Below, one piece after another: positions 1 to 9,700 of a DNA stretch of 42,850 nucleotides. The DNA is from Bacillota bacterium (GTDB taxonomy: Bacteria > Bacillota > Clostridia > Peptostreptococcales > Anaerovoracaceae), in contig JANYJS010000043.1 in assembly GCA_025361765.1 (NCBI GenBank), forward strand, positions 1 to 42,850, read 5' to 3'. Under the pieces are notes generated by a model that searched no databases, was not told where the DNA came from, and saw only the letters and a list, made by a program, of their open reading frames with translations. Made by a program: the position numbers and the translations under genes. How positions within the stretch are numbered: the first letter of the stretch is position 1; the number at the start of each line of letters is the position of its first letter.

Positions 1-164
1 CTATGTTTATCCCCATCCTAGCCGGTTATATCTGGTATGCCAACGGCGCAAACGGATATATGTATGTTTTTCTAGGTGGCCTAGTCCTCTCCGCTTTAAA
101 CTTTACGCTGGCTTCAAAAATAAATCTGCCCATCCCCAAGGGACAGGCAGACTCTGTTGATTAA
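1..164 (+). CDS. C-terminal fragment of a membrane transporter (MFS-like)
   Basis: Frame 3 is open from the window edge to a TAA at 162-164 and encodes about 53 residues. They form two hydrophobic stretches (an FIPILAGYIW-type segment and a YVFLGGLVLSAL-type segment) joined by a short Asn/Gly-rich turn, followed by a short polar tail. This matches the last one or two transmembrane helices and cytoplasmic tail of a polytopic transporter; the spacing resembles the end of a major facilitator superfamily protein. The substrate cannot be judged because the 5' part lies outside the window. It converges on the minus-strand rubredoxin gene. Confidence is fair for 'membrane protein end' and low for the exact family. 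Confidence 0.5.
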   Translation, partial: MFIPILAGYIWYANGANGYMYVFLGGLVLSALNFTLASKINLPIPKGQADSVD

Positions 165-218
165 TTTTTTAATTTGTTGGCTTTTCAAATTTCTTGATTT
201 TTTAAAATGTTAATTAAC

Positions 219-249
219 TTGCGCTACTAATTTAGCTGTTTTAGCGCAA
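219..249 (-). terminator. possible terminator stem-loop after the rubredoxin gene
   Basis: Perfect 8-bp inverted repeat, TTGCGCTA at 219-226 and TAGCGCAA at 242-249, with a 15-nt loop. It lies 11 nt beyond the rubredoxin stop codon. The following minus-strand sequence is AT-rich (GTTAATTAAC, then TTTTAAAAAA) but has no clean T-run. It could serve both converging genes. Confidence 0.4.
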
Positions 250-259
250 ATGTCGGCGC

Positions 260-418
260 TTACTGTTTTTCAAATTGGCTTTTTTCAGCTGAACAAACGG
301 GGCATACCCAAGATGCCGGAACGTCCTCAAAGGCTGTTCCAGGAGCTACGCCATTGTCAGGATCTCCATCTTCAGGGTCGTAGATATAACCACATACCAA
401 ACATACATACTTATCCAT
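260..418 (-). CDS. rubredoxin
   Basis: Small iron protein of 52 residues that transfers single electrons through one Fe(Cys)4 centre in the cytoplasm. Both metal-binding knuckles are visible: CLVCGY at residues 6-11 and CPVCSA at 39-44, with the conserved YDPEDGDP segment and [11 protein letters not shown] between them. Length and motif spacing are normal for the family. The ATG at 418 follows an AGAGGAG ribosome site. It lies 85 bp downstream of the MoaD-like gene and the aldehyde oxidoreductase, so it is probably an electron carrier linked to that module or to oxygen/peroxide defence; the partner is inference. A 7-bp stem with a 4-nt loop at 472-489 sits between it and the MoaD-like gene. 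Confidence 0.95.
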   Translation of the reverse strand: MDKYVCLVCGYIYDPEDGDPDNGVAPGTAFEDVPASWVCPVCSAEKSQFEKQ

Positions 419-503
419 CTTTTCTCCTCTCATTCATCGCAAGACGTATTTCAGCCTGCTCATTGATGATTCAAAATCACAAGATTTTGGTTCCCTTATT
501 AAA

Positions 504-743
504 TCAACCTCCGGATATTTTGGGATAAGCCTTGAGCTGATCCCCCTCTTTAAGCTGCGCTGTCATTAAAACTTTGTGGCTATTGATGGCGACAAAGCCA
601 AAATTTCTGGCAGTCTTCCAGTCTATACCTATCAGCTTTAATGCTTCTTCGGCGGTTGTGTTTTCTGGAACTTCTACAACTCTTTCCTGCTCTCCGCCAA
701 ACTGTTTGATGAGATGTCCTCTTAAAGATATCGTTACTTCCAT
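504..743 (-). CDS. MoaD/ThiS-like sulfur carrier protein
   Basis: 79-residue beta-grasp (ubiquitin-like) protein ending in Gly-Gly (KISGG), the tail that is adenylated and thiocarboxylated in MoaD and ThiS proteins. Known members supply sulfur for the dithiolene of molybdopterin or for thiazole. It lies 155 bp after the tungsten-type aldehyde oxidoreductase gene, so a role in making the pterin dithiolene for that enzyme is the likely job (inference from context). The ATG at 743 has an AGGTG ribosome site seven bases upstream. The length is normal for MoaD. No MoaE, MoeB or ThiF partner is present in the window, so it must use one encoded elsewhere. Confidence 0.88.
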   Translation of the reverse strand: MEVTISLRGHLIKQFGGEQERVVEVPENTTAEEALKLIGIDWKTARNFGFVAINSHKVLMTAQLKEGDQLKAYPKISGG

Positions 744-898
744 TTTTTCACCTGCTTAATTTTATTTGCATTTTTATTTTATACCTATTTTGCTGAACAG
801 GCAATGTTTGTTATATTTGTCTTTCTCGCTTGCATGTTACATTTACCTTTGCTATTTTTCAGAGGGCAAATGCTCTGTTTATCGTTTATAATACAGAC

Positions 899-2656
899 TT
901 ATAGCTGGCAAAGAATAGTATCAGGCACCATGCCTTCTTTGCTCCAGCCGAGAACCGCATAATACTGATCAAGCATATCTTCAAAAGCTTCTTGAGGAAT
1001 CTTCTGCCCTGCTGCCGCCCCTGACTTTAAAGCTTCATTAGCCAGTCTCTTAGGCATGGTGTCATCTTTTCTGTTAAAACCTTCTCTTTGATTGAAGGCT
1101 CTCGCAATGTTGATAACTCTTTCAGCAACGGCGTTCATTTCAGCTTCAGTCCAATCTTTGCCGGTAATCATAGTCATAATTTCTGTCATTCTCTCAAGGC
1201 TTAGGGGCCAGAAGTCACAAATGACCATGGAAAACTTCACGGCATTGTAAATTGCCAGATTATAGACCATCTCGCCTTTGCCTTCTGCCGTATATGGCGG
1301 AATGGACGCAGCAAATACTTCTTCATTTGGCGCATAGGCTCTCATATGGCACGCACCGCGATCCGAAACCGCATAGGCAAGAGACATACCCCAGGATCCG
1401 CGAGGCTCATACTGAGGATATTCGAGGCCTTTAACATGCATCGCAAAGTCTTCACCGCCGTATTTGGCCGCAAGGGCTCTAACGCCTAAAGCAAGATCTG
1501 CTCCCACGCCTTCTCTTTTTGCCATAAGCTTGAGATATTCAATATATTTTTCTTTATCTCCGAATCTAATACCGAAGTCATGAATGCCTTTTTCCGTCAT
1601 TTCCATGGCATAAATAATCGTATCTCCAGCACTGATGGTATCAAGTCCCATATCATCTGCTACCTGGTTCGCTTTAACTATAGATTCAGGATCGCTGATC
1701 CCAGCGTTTGGTCCAGCTACTGCTATGCTCTCATACTCTGGCCCTTCACAAACCGCATCACCGATTTTAAGGAAATTTCCACAGCCAAGTCCGCAGCTGC
1801 CACAGCCTCTTTTGCCAACCTTGCTGGCAAGAAGCACGTCGCCATTATATTTAGTCCAGTCTTCATCCGTCGTATCAGAAAAGTTATTTTTGGGTAAGAT
1901 TCCGCCGTCATTGCACGCTTCGAGAAAAGCCGTTGTGCCGCAGTCATAGATAAACATATTATCTTCCGAAACAGTGTCCGTTCTCAAAATTTCAGTCAAT
2001 CTGTTTGTAACATCAACAATTTTATCAACCTTTACGCCGCCGGTTCCGATTACAACAATAGCTTTGACGTTTTTGCTTCCCATAACAGCGCCGATGCCGC
2101 CTCTGCCGGCTTGTCTATAATAATCAGAGTTGATGCAGGACATGGTGACCAAATTTTCACCTGCTGGCCCAATTGAGAGCACGCTGGCTTCATGACCATA
2201 CTTCTCAACAAGAATTCCTTCAACTTCATGCGAGCCCTTGCCCCACAACTCGGAAGCATCCTTGAATTCGATTTTATCGTTTTGTATGAGTACATATCCC
2301 GGTTTACTGAGTTTACCCTCAAAAATAACCGCATCGTAGCCGGCATATTTGACCTTAAGCGCAATATGCCCGCCAATAGAACAGTCTAAGATAGTTCCCG
2401 TCGCCGGAGATTTAGCAGCTACAGCAAGCTTGCCTGAACATGGAACTGGAGTTCCGGTCAGCGGTCCTGTCATGAGTAAAAGCTTGTTTTCCGGTGACAA
2501 GGGATCTATTCCCGGCTTTAATTCTTCATAAAGATATTTAATAGCCAGCCCTTTACCGCCGATATACTTTTCAGCCCATGCCATGTTCAGCGGTTCCATT
2601 ATGGTGCCTTTTCTGGTCAAATCAATTCTGAGTACTTTATTCTGATATCCAAACAT
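899..2656 (-). CDS. aor: aldehyde:ferredoxin oxidoreductase (tungsten-type)
   Basis: Oxidises aldehydes to carboxylic acids and passes electrons to ferredoxin, using a tungsto-bispterin and one [4Fe-4S] cluster. The 585 residues match the family length. The N-terminal domain has the typical YIGGKGLAIKYLY and GPLTGTPVPCSGK segments. Cluster ligands are visible as C285-x2-C288-x3-C292 and C480 (VICDFWPLS), and pterin-binding signatures include DDMGLDT near 335-341 and EGPEYES near 304. The ATG follows AAGGAGG. It is downstream of a four-cluster ferredoxin subunit by 25 bp and upstream of a MoaD-like gene. The neighbouring GabT-type aminotransferase makes semialdehydes, so the physiological substrate may be such an aldehyde (inference). 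The physiological direction, oxidation or acid reduction, cannot be told from sequence. Confidence 0.93.
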   Translation of the reverse strand: MFGYQNKVLRIDLTRKGTIMEPLNMAWAEKYIGGKGLAIKYLYEELKPGIDPLSPENKLLLMTGPLTGTPVPCSGKLAVAAKSPATGTILDCSIGGHIALKVKYAGYDAVIFEGKLSKPGYVLIQNDKIEFKDASELWGKGSHEVEGILVEKYGHEASVLSIGPAGENLVTMSCINSDYYRQAGRGGIGAVMGSKNVKAIVVIGTGGVKVDKIVDVTNRLTEILRTDTVSEDNMFIYDCGTTAFLEACNDGGILPKNNFSDTTDEDWTKYNGDVLLASKVGKRGCGSCGLGCGNFLKIGDAVCEGPEYESIAVAGPNAGISDPESIVKANQVADDMGLDTISAGDTIIYAMEMTEKGIHDFGIRFGDKEKYIEYLKLMAKREGVGADLALGVRALAAKYGGEDFAMHVKGLEYPQYEPRGSWGMSLAYAVSDRGACHMRAYAPNEEVFAASIPPYTAEGKGEMVYNLAIYNAVKFSMVICDFWPLSLERMTEIMTMITGKDWTEAEMNAVAERVINIARAFNQREGFNRKDDTMPKRLANEALKSGAAAGQKIPQEAFEDMLDQYYAVLGWSKEGMVPDTILCQL

Positions 2657-2680
2657 TTATTTCGCCTCCTTCTCTCCTAA

Positions 2681-3076
2681 TTATTCATATTTCAGTGCGT
2701 TATGGGGACAAATCTTCACACAGGAAGGATCTCCATCGCAGGTATCACATAGTACTGCTTTTTCATCCCGGATTTTAATGACTTTTTTGGGACAAACTTC
2801 TGCACAAACTCCGCAACCAGTACAAAGGTCAAGGTTTAAAGCCAATTTGTCATCCATGGAAATTGCACCAAAGGGGCACTGTCTTTTGCACATGCCGCAA
2901 AGAATACAATAGGATTCCTTGTATTTCAATTCCCCATCACTTGTGTAATAGGATTCGATACTGAGCCTTGCCTTCGAAGGGCTGAATTCTCCTTCATGCA
3001 CGGCTGAACAAGCCTGTGCGCATAATTGACAGCCTATACAGTTGTCTTTTGTAAATTTGAGCCTCTTGAGAGCCAT
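2681..3076 (-). CDS. AOR-associated polyferredoxin subunit (four [4Fe-4S] clusters)
   Basis: 131-residue iron-sulfur protein with 16 cysteines in four groups: CIGCQLCAQAC, CILCGMCKRQC, CTGCGVCAEVC and CDTCDGDPSCVKIC. This is the HycB/AorB-type layout that wires electrons from a catalytic subunit to ferredoxin or other acceptors. I place the start at the ATG at 3076 (MALKRLKF) because GGTGGAG lies just upstream; an in-frame ATG 102 bases earlier has no ribosome site and its extra residues do not resemble the family. The gene is 24 bp upstream of aor and certainly co-transcribed with it. It probably forms the small subunit of the enzyme complex. Confidence 0.9.
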   Translation of the reverse strand: MALKRLKFTKDNCIGCQLCAQACSAVHEGEFSPSKARLSIESYYTSDGELKYKESYCILCGMCKRQCPFGAISMDDKLALNLDLCTGCGVCAEVCPKKVIKIRDEKAVLCDTCDGDPSCVKICPHNALKYE

Positions 3077-3124
3077 TGTTCTCCACCTTTCTTTCTCATT
3101 ACTGATAAATGATACATTGTTATT

Positions 3125-3164
3125 ATTATATGTCTCAACCCTTATAAAAGCAAGGCAGATACCA
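3125..3164 (-). promoter_or_regulatory. promoter of the aorB-aor operon (sigma-70 and/or sigma-54 type)
   Basis: Two readings overlap. Sigma-70: TTGCTT (3148-3153), 17-bp spacer, TATAAT (3125-3130). Sigma-54: TGGTAT-N5-TTGCT (3149-3164), with exact spacing and an intact -24 GG and -12 GC. Both overlap the right side of the gabT terminator stem. The TATAAT box argues for sigma-70; the -24/-12 match is notable because two sigma-54 activators are encoded nearby. Confidence 0.6.
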
Positions 3165-3191
3165 GCGGAAATCTCCACGAATATCTGCCTT
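3147..3191 (-). terminator. rho-independent terminator of gabT
   Basis: A perfect 10-bp stem (AAGGCAGATA at 3152-3161, TATCTGCCTT at 3182-3191) with a 20-nt loop follows the gabT stop by about 30 nt and is followed on the minus strand by GCTTTTATAAG. The stem's distal arm overlaps the promoter of the next operon. Confidence 0.75.
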
Positions 3192-3221
3192 AAAAAGCAT
3201 CTTGTTAATTACATGCCCGAG

Positions 3222-4577
3222 TTATTTCATCACTTTGGCTATAGCTTCTTCAAGGATGTTTAGGCCGGCTTCAATCTGCTCATCCGTCGTATTAAGCGGC
3301 ATAAGGAATCTCAGATTGTTTCCACGAAGGCCGGTTGACATGGTGATCAGTCCGTGCTGTGCACATTCAGCCACTAAAGCTGCCAATTCATCCTTAGCCG
3401 GGGCTTTTGACTTCTTATCTTTGACAAATTCAACAGCCATCATTGCGCCTAAAGCACGCACGTCGCCAACCATTTCAAACTTTGTTTTCCACTGTTCAAA
3501 TCTGGCCACGCAGGTTTTGCCGATGGCTCTTGATTTGGCAGCGTAGTCATCTCTTTCCATGATTTCGATGACTTTAAGGGCTGCAGCGCAGGCAACTGGG
3601 TTTCCGGCATATGTTCCGCCCACTTCACCAGCTGATGCAGAATCCATGATCTCCGCTCTTCCAGTCACTGAAGAAAGCGGCAATCCGCCACCAATGGATT
3701 TCGCGCTGGTCATTAGGTCAGGCGCGGCGCCAGCAGCAGCCCAGTATTCAGAAGCGAAGAATTTTCCAGTCCTGCAGTAGCCGGATTGGACTTCATCTGC
3801 AATCATCATGATATTATACTTATCACAGATTTTTCTGACGCCCTGTACATATTCAATTGGCGGAATGATAAATCCGCCTTCACCCTGAACAGGTTCAAAG
3901 ATAATAGCAGCAACTTCTTCAGCCGGTGCATATTCTAAGAACATCATTTCCAGCTTGTCTAAATAATAGTCAATGGCTTCTTTTTCAGTCATGCCATCAG
4001 GTCTTCTATACATATATGGGAAATCACATCGATGTATGCCAGGTGCGAATGGACCCATGCCAAATTTATAAGGCTTGATTTTGGCAGTCATAGCCATAGT
4101 CAGATTGGTTCTACCGTGGAATGCACCAGTGAATACAATAACGTCGGTCTTTTTTGTGAATTTCCTTGCGAATTTTATGGCATTTTCTACTGCCTCAGCA
4201 CCACTGTTGATCAATATGGTCTTTTTTTCATCTCCTCTAACAGGAACGATGCTGTTCAATTTTTCTGCAAGGGCAATATATTCAGGATAGTGCACCACAT
4301 TGATGCTGGTGTGGAAATATTTTTCACTCTGCTCTTTGACTGCTGCAATGACTTCAGGGTGGCTGTATCCAATATTCAGTACGCCGATACCTCCGACCCA
4401 ATCCATAAATGTGTTGCCGTCAAGGTCTTCAAACATAGCACCTTCACCTCTTGCAATAACGCAAGGAGCGCTGCAGCCAACGCCATTTGGAATGGCTTTC
4501 TTTCTTCTGGCAATGACTTCCGCTGACTTTGGCCCGGGAAGCGCTGTTACAATTTTGGGTAATGCGTTTCTTAACAT
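3222..4577 (-). CDS. gabT: class-III aminotransferase, 4-aminobutyrate transaminase type
   Basis: PLP-dependent omega-amino acid transaminase of 451 residues. It would move the terminal amino group of GABA, 5-aminovalerate or a similar substrate to 2-oxoglutarate and yield a semialdehyde. Visible signatures are NSGAEAVENAIK near 124, GAFHGRT near 151, EPVQGEGG near 228, DEVQSG at 261-266 and the PLP lysine K293 in MTSAKSIGGG. The ATG follows AGGAGG with 10-nt spacing. It is a single gene between a sigma-54 activator upstream and the aor operon downstream, ending in a strong terminator. The setting suggests amine-to-aldehyde conversion feeding the aldehyde oxidoreductase. Substrate choice within class III cannot be fixed from sequence. 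Confidence 0.88.
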   Translation of the reverse strand: MLRNALPKIVTALPGPKSAEVIARRKKAIPNGVGCSAPCVIARGEGAMFEDLDGNTFMDWVGGIGVLNIGYSHPEVIAAVKEQSEKYFHTSINVVHYPEYIALAEKLNSIVPVRGDEKKTILINSGAEAVENAIKFARKFTKKTDVIVFTGAFHGRTNLTMAMTAKIKPYKFGMGPFAPGIHRCDFPYMYRRPDGMTEKEAIDYYLDKLEMMFLEYAPAEEVAAIIFEPVQGEGGFIIPPIEYVQGVRKICDKYNIMMIADEVQSGYCRTGKFFASEYWAAAGAAPDLMTSAKSIGGGLPLSSVTGRAEIMDSASAGEVGGTYAGNPVACAAALKVIEIMERDDYAAKSRAIGKTCVARFEQWKTKFEMVGDVRALGAMMAVEFVKDKKSKAPAKDELAALVAECAQHGLITMSTGLRGNNLRFLMPLNTTDEQIEAGLNILEEAIAKVMK

Positions 4578-4637
4578 AGTTTTATATCCTCCTCAATTTT
4601 GTGAAAAATGATTCAATTAATTTCTTGTCACTATAGT

Positions 4638-4666
4638 ATAATACAAGTTTCATGCCGAAAAAACAA
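4638..4666 (-). promoter_or_regulatory. gabT promoter, with overlapping sigma-70 and weak sigma-54 matches
   Basis: Sigma-70 reading: TTGTTT (4661-4666), 17-bp spacer, TATTAT (4638-4643). The same stretch reads CGGCAT-N5-TTGTA (4642-4657), the -24/-12 layout with GG intact but GT rather than GC at -12. The adjacent activator gene makes sigma-54 use plausible, but the sigma-70 match is as good. Confidence 0.5.
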
Positions 4667-4672
4667 GGTCTC

Positions 4673-4772
4673 CAAATATTTTCATAATATTTGAAAACCC
4701 TCTATTTTGAACGTTTATTGTTACTTCTAATTATCAGATTATTGCGATTTTTCTTCATGATTACTAAATCGC
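4673..4772. repeat. two inverted repeats upstream of gabT (candidate activator sites)
   Basis: A perfect dyad CAAATATT-N5-AATATTTG lies at 4673-4693, and GCGATTT (4744-4750) pairs with AAATCGC (4766-4772). They lie about 16-115 bp upstream of the gabT -24 element, where enhancer-type activators bind. Neither is followed by a T-run, so they are not convincing terminators of the activator gene. Confidence 0.4.
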
Positions 4773-4809
4773 GAAGTTTTATTCTCATCGGTGAGATATT
4801 TCCACTCTG

Positions 4810-6603
4810 CTATAGATCGAGCTCTACAAGCTTGCGATATAAGGTGGCTCTGCTTAGTCCCAATTCTTTTGCAACTTGTTCCTTGGCATTGCTTGAATTT
4901 CCATACTTGTTAAGCATCCTCGAAATTATTTCCCGCTCATAAACCTTAATCTGGTTTCCTAAGGGTTGGTCACTTTCTTTAATTTCAATCTGATTTTTGT
5001 CTTTTCTGAAAAGTCTTGCAGGTATGGCATCAATTCCAATTCTATTGCCAAAGGCCATATTGACCCCATATTCTATGGCGTTTTCAAGCTCCCTGACATT
5101 TCCTGGCCAATCGTAGCCCAAATAAACATATTCCGCCTCTTCTGTGAAACCATCAATTCTTTTATTCATAAATGTGTTGTATTTTTTAAGAAAATGATAC
5201 ATCAAAAGCTTGATATCCTGTTTTCTTTCACGCAGCGGTGGTATGGTCAGAGGAATGACGCTCAATCTATAGTAAAGGTCCTCTCTGAAGGTGCCATCCT
5301 TGATCATGGCTTCAAGATCTTTATTGGTTGCGGCTATAACGCGCAAATCGACAATGATGGTTTTGTTTCCGCCCACCCTTTCAAATCGCATATTTTGAAC
5401 GACGTGAAGTATCTTGACTTGTAGGTGCAGGGGCATGTCACCTATTTCGTCGAGGAAGATTGTCCCGCCATTGGCGAATTCAAACTTGCCTACTTTACCC
5501 TTATCGTTAGCTCCAGTAAAAGCCCCTTTTTCATAGCCGAATAGCTCACTTTCAAGCAGGTTGTCCGGAATGGCTCCGCAGTTTACCGTAACAAAAGCGC
5601 CCTTGCTCCTGTTGCTGGCATAATGAATCGCCTTGGCGAACATTTCTTTTCCCGTACCGCTCTCTCCTGTAATCAACACGGTTGAATTCCCACGAGCAGT
5701 CATAAGCGCCTGGTTTTTAGATTTTCTGATGGCTTCACTCTCTCCCATAATATCTTCAAACGTATATTTGAGTGCCCTGTTGTTTATGTTATAGACCAGC
5801 CTTTCAGCTTCTTCAATGCTCCTGAATGAAATAACTGCTCCGGCAATTTTTTCGTCGCTTGAAAACGGCTTAACTGTGACAATAAAATGAAAGCTTCCTC
5901 GTTCATTGTTATATAATTCTTCATTTTCTGTGTAACCAATTCCCGATCTTAGAACTTCAAGGGCGGGAGTTCCAATCATAAATTTGCTGATATGGCTATT
6001 TATAATGTCCTCTTTGGTTGTTTTAAGAAGCAGTTCAGCCGCATAGTTGCAGTGCTTGATATAACCCCTGCTGTCTATGGCGAAGATCCCTTCATGTGTG
6101 GTTTCAAGAATGGTGGTCATTTCGTTCATGCCAAGCTCCACCTTCTTAAGAGTTTCTTTTTGCAGCGCTTTAGCAGCAAGCAAATCAGCCATCTTCTCCA
6201 CAAACATGACCATGCTCCCTTTTTTATTAAGGAGTATGCTTCTCTGCTTCTCGTCCATGGCAATGAGCCCGATGATGCCAAGCACCTCTGCGCCATTTTT
6301 TATAGGCGTACATACTTCGGCCAGTTCTGATCCCGTTGACGTTTTAGCCGATGGCCAATAAAACTTGTCATTGGGAGCATCTTCAATAAACTCAGTGCTT
6401 CCGCTTCTCAGAACTCTGGCATACAGATAATTTCCGTCAATTTCCCCTGCTTCTTCCTGCTGTCCAATTTTTTCTTTATATGCCCAAGTCCCGCCAATAA
6501 TGGTGAGTTCCCGGTCAACAATCTCTATCTCAACACCCAGCGCCAGAGCAATAGCCTCCGCAACCTGCTGAACACTTTCTGAAATTTGCTTTAGTAAAGT
6601 CAT
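4810..6603 (-). CDS. sigma-54-dependent transcriptional activator with PAS domain
   Basis: 597 residues from the chosen start. The N-terminal ~150 residues look like a GAF-type sensor region; a PAS domain follows (about 165-270, with the [16 protein letters not shown] segment). The AAA+ domain spans roughly 285-510, with Walker A GESGTGKE near 314, the sigma-54 contact loop GAFTGA near 360 and Walker B FLDEIGD near 383. A Fis-type helix-turn-helix closes the protein ([12 protein letters not shown]). GGAGG sits 5 nt before the ATG at 6603 and only 2 nt before the ATG at 6606, so I prefer 6603; the longer frame to 6663 has no ribosome site. There is no phosphoreceiver domain, so it probably senses a ligand directly. 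Its position upstream of gabT suggests control of gabT and perhaps aor. Confidence 0.9.
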   Translation of the reverse strand: MTLLKQISESVQQVAEAIALALGVEIEIVDRELTIIGGTWAYKEKIGQQEEAGEIDGNYLYARVLRSGSTEFIEDAPNDKFYWPSAKTSTGSELAEVCTPIKNGAEVLGIIGLIAMDEKQRSILLNKKGSMVMFVEKMADLLAAKALQKETLKKVELGMNEMTTILETTHEGIFAIDSRGYIKHCNYAAELLLKTTKEDIINSHISKFMIGTPALEVLRSGIGYTENEELYNNERGSFHFIVTVKPFSSDEKIAGAVISFRSIEEAERLVYNINNRALKYTFEDIMGESEAIRKSKNQALMTARGNSTVLITGESGTGKEMFAKAIHYASNRSKGAFVTVNCGAIPDNLLESELFGYEKGAFTGANDKGKVGKFEFANGGTIFLDEIGDMPLHLQVKILHVVQNMRFERVGGNKTIIVDLRVIAATNKDLEAMIKDGTFREDLYYRLSVIPLTIPPLRERKQDIKLLMYHFLKKYNTFMNKRIDGFTEEAEYVYLGYDWPGNVRELENAIEYGVNMAFGNRIGIDAIPARLFRKDKNQIEIKESDQPLGNQIKVYEREIISRMLNKYGNSSNAKEQVAKELGLSRATLYRKLVELDL

Positions 6604-6699
6604 CATATCCTCCAGTAAACAATTAACAAATCCAACAAAGTTCATTATAGCAGAAATTTTCACTAATAAACAGTTTTGATACGAGAAATCTCATTTTTG

Positions 6700-6737
6700 T
6701 GAAAACAGAAAACCCCCAGCATTTAAGGACTGGGGGC
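6700..6737 (-). terminator. rho-independent terminator of the SLH protein gene
   Basis: A 7-bp GC-rich stem, CCCCCAG (6713-6719) and CTGGGGG (6730-6736), with a 10-nt loop. On the minus strand it is followed by TTTTCTGTTTT. It lies 58 bp after the gene's stop codon. Confidence 0.88.
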
Positions 6738-6794
6738 TATATGCTATAACTTAGTGGTACGAAGAAGATGATATCGCGTATATGCCTATGGGTT

Positions 6795-9700
6795 TTATAG
6801 TGCTGCTTCTACTACTGTGGTCGCTGCGCTGGTTGCCGTTCCAGTAAAACTTCCATTACCTGTAGCTATTACGATTAGGTATTTGCCTAAGTCAACTGTT
6901 TGAAGTGTGTAAGTATTTCCAGTCGCGCCTTCAATGCTTGCATAGGTTACACCAGAAGTATCGCTGATCATCCACTGATAAGTTGCTGTCGCTCCCAAAG
7001 GGCTCAAAGCCCCTGCCGTCAAAACAGAACCTACTTTTATGATTCCAGAAATATTAGATATTCCCGTAAGGGATACGGGTGCTGCTGCCGCTACTCCCCC
7101 TGTTGAAGCACTGATGAAAGTTCCAGAATATACACCTGTACCGACGGCAATAACTCTAATGTATTTTGTCAGATCGCCAGTTAGGGGTGTATAATTCGTT
7201 CCCGTTGCTCCTTGAATATTTGAAAATGTGCTGTTATCACTACTGCTTTGCCATTGATAAGTTGCAGTTGCTCCTGTCGGTGATAATGCTCCTGCCGTTA
7301 GGACAACACCAACTTGAGCAGTTCCAACGATTGCTCCTATTGTAGAGATTGGTGTCTGGACTAAAACTGCCGGTGTTGCATTGCTTGCGACTGTACCAGA
7401 GAAGCTTCCTGTTCCTGTTGCAATGACTTTAATAAATTTACTCACATCACCAACCGAAGGCGTGTAAGTTGTGCCTGTTGCAACGATAATATTAGAAAAT
7501 GCGCTGTTATCAGTGCTAATTTGCCACTGATAGGTTGCCGTTGCCACGGATGGCGTTAATGAACCAGCCGTAAGTGTCGCTCCAACTTGAGCAGTTCCAA
7601 CGATTGATTCTATTGTAGTAATTGGTGTCTGGGCCAAAACTGCCGTTGTGGCATTGCTTGTGACTGTACCAGAGAAGCTTCCTGTTCCTGTTGCAATGAC
7701 TCTAATGAAATTACCAGCGTTGCTTGTAATTGGTGAATAGCTTGTTCCAGTTGCACCGGAAATGTTTGCAAAGGTCCCGCTTGAAGAATTACCAATCTGC
7801 CACTGATAGGTTGCCGTTGCGCTTGGTGGCGTCAGGGCCCCCACCGTAAGCGTCAAACCAACTTGAGCAGTTCCGCCAATGGCTGCTATGGCAGTGATTG
7901 GTGTTTGAACTGGGATCGTAGTGAAATTTATACTTGTCAGGGGCACTACATTTCCTGCGCTATCCTTTATTGTATTTGCCTTGATTGCTACATAATAAAC
8001 CGTATTGTTTGCTAAATTAGCGTTAGGTGTTAAGGTGATTCTTCTGTTCGCGCTGTCATATTGTGCCGTGTATGCCACTGAGTCCCCAGAGGAATTCACC
8101 CTTAACAAAACAATGCTTTTTGTATTCAAATCATTGCTGACTAGCGATGAATTATCGTATTCTACGACTGCCTCGTCAAAAGTGATTATAATTGAAGCGT
8201 TTAACGCCACATTCGTAGCGCCATTCGCTGGCGTGAAAGTCGGCACCGGCGCCGCAACGTCTGTCGTTCCGGTTTTGAAGGTCGAGGTGATCTTGCTGTT
8301 TTCATTTCCGTTAGCATCTTCTATTGTGCCATCCAGTATGATGACGTAATAGTTTGTATTGATTGCTAGGACGGCATTTGGCGTGAGTGTGATGGTTTTT
8401 TTATCCGAGCTGATTGTGGCTGCATAGGGCTTCGATGTTCCCGTTGATGATGTTTCTCGAAGCTGTACAATAGCCTGAATGTCAGTCAAAGTTGAGGATG
8501 TGCTCGAAGTGGATATGGCGTTGCCATTGCTCTTATAGATTGGCTCATCAAAGGTAATCGTAATCTTTGTATTGGCCAGAACACTCGTTGCTGAGTTTGC
8601 CGGCACAAAAGTTGGCACTGGTGCCGTTGTGTCCGCAGATAGCACTGGCGGTCTTGACACGCCGCTAGCAGTGACAACGCGGCTTGGTGCGGTTTCATAA
8701 GTGATATCGTTCACATTGGCTTCTAATCTTGATATGGTGCCGGTTCCAGTGAATGCGGTCTTTATGCCATCAACCACTGCTGTGGTGATGCTTGTGCCGC
8801 TGTCAAGCTTGACTGTTGAGGAAGATGCTCCTGAATTAACTGTCAATGCGGTTATTTTTCCGGTTAGAAGCTCAAATAGGCTTTTTCCCTCAAATGTGAT
8901 GTTGTTGTAGGTGCCGCCCAGTTTTACAACATCTCCGGCAGCATCTCGGGTGATATTGACATTGGAGATTGACCCGCTGGTTGCTTTGATTGTGGATGCC
9001 GTATTGATATAAAGCTGCTTGAAGCTTCCGATTAAGCTGACTTCCTGTGTCCCAAGATCGCTGCCATTAAAATAGACGTTTTGGAAGCCCAGTCCCCTTA
9101 GAGATTTGTGCTCCAAAATAGCCCCGTTTTCCATAACAGTGTCTCTTACAGTGGCATCGCCGGATAGGAATACCCTAACGTCTCCCGTTGTCTTGGCGAC
9201 GCTCATATTATGTATATTAGTATCATAAATCCCAATTGATCCTGTTCCCCCACCAAGTACGCTCATCGTCCCTAAGACCATGGAGTCGCTGAGATCCACT
9301 GAACCAGTTCCAAGGGTTTTGCTGATAATTAGGTCATTGGCATAAATAGTGTCCGAAATGGACTTGCCGTTGGTCGAAAGCGTTGTATCATCTGAAACGA
9401 TGTTTTCCTTGCTGATAATGCTTGATAGTATGGTAGCTGCTTCTGCCCTCGTTAACGACTTAAGCGGGTTATACATGTTATTGTTGTCTCCGCGCATATA
9501 ACCTTTTGCATAGACTTTAGTCACAGCGGCTCTCGCCCAATCTGCAATGCTCCCATTATCTGAAAGTCCTGCTAAGCTTGGCGCAGTTGCCGCAGCTGGA
9601 ATGACGCTGGCAATCATGACAGCCGCCTCCTGCCTCGTAATCCTGCTGTTCGGTCTAAAGGTGTTATCCTCGTAACCATTGATATATCCGGCGGCTACTG

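Noticed and set aside
472-489. Terminator between the MoaD-like and rubredoxin genes
   Set aside because: A perfect 7-bp stem is present but no T-run follows on either strand.
250-528. 92-residue plus-strand ORF
   Set aside because: It is antisense to the clear rubredoxin gene and has no ribosome site or recognisable domain.
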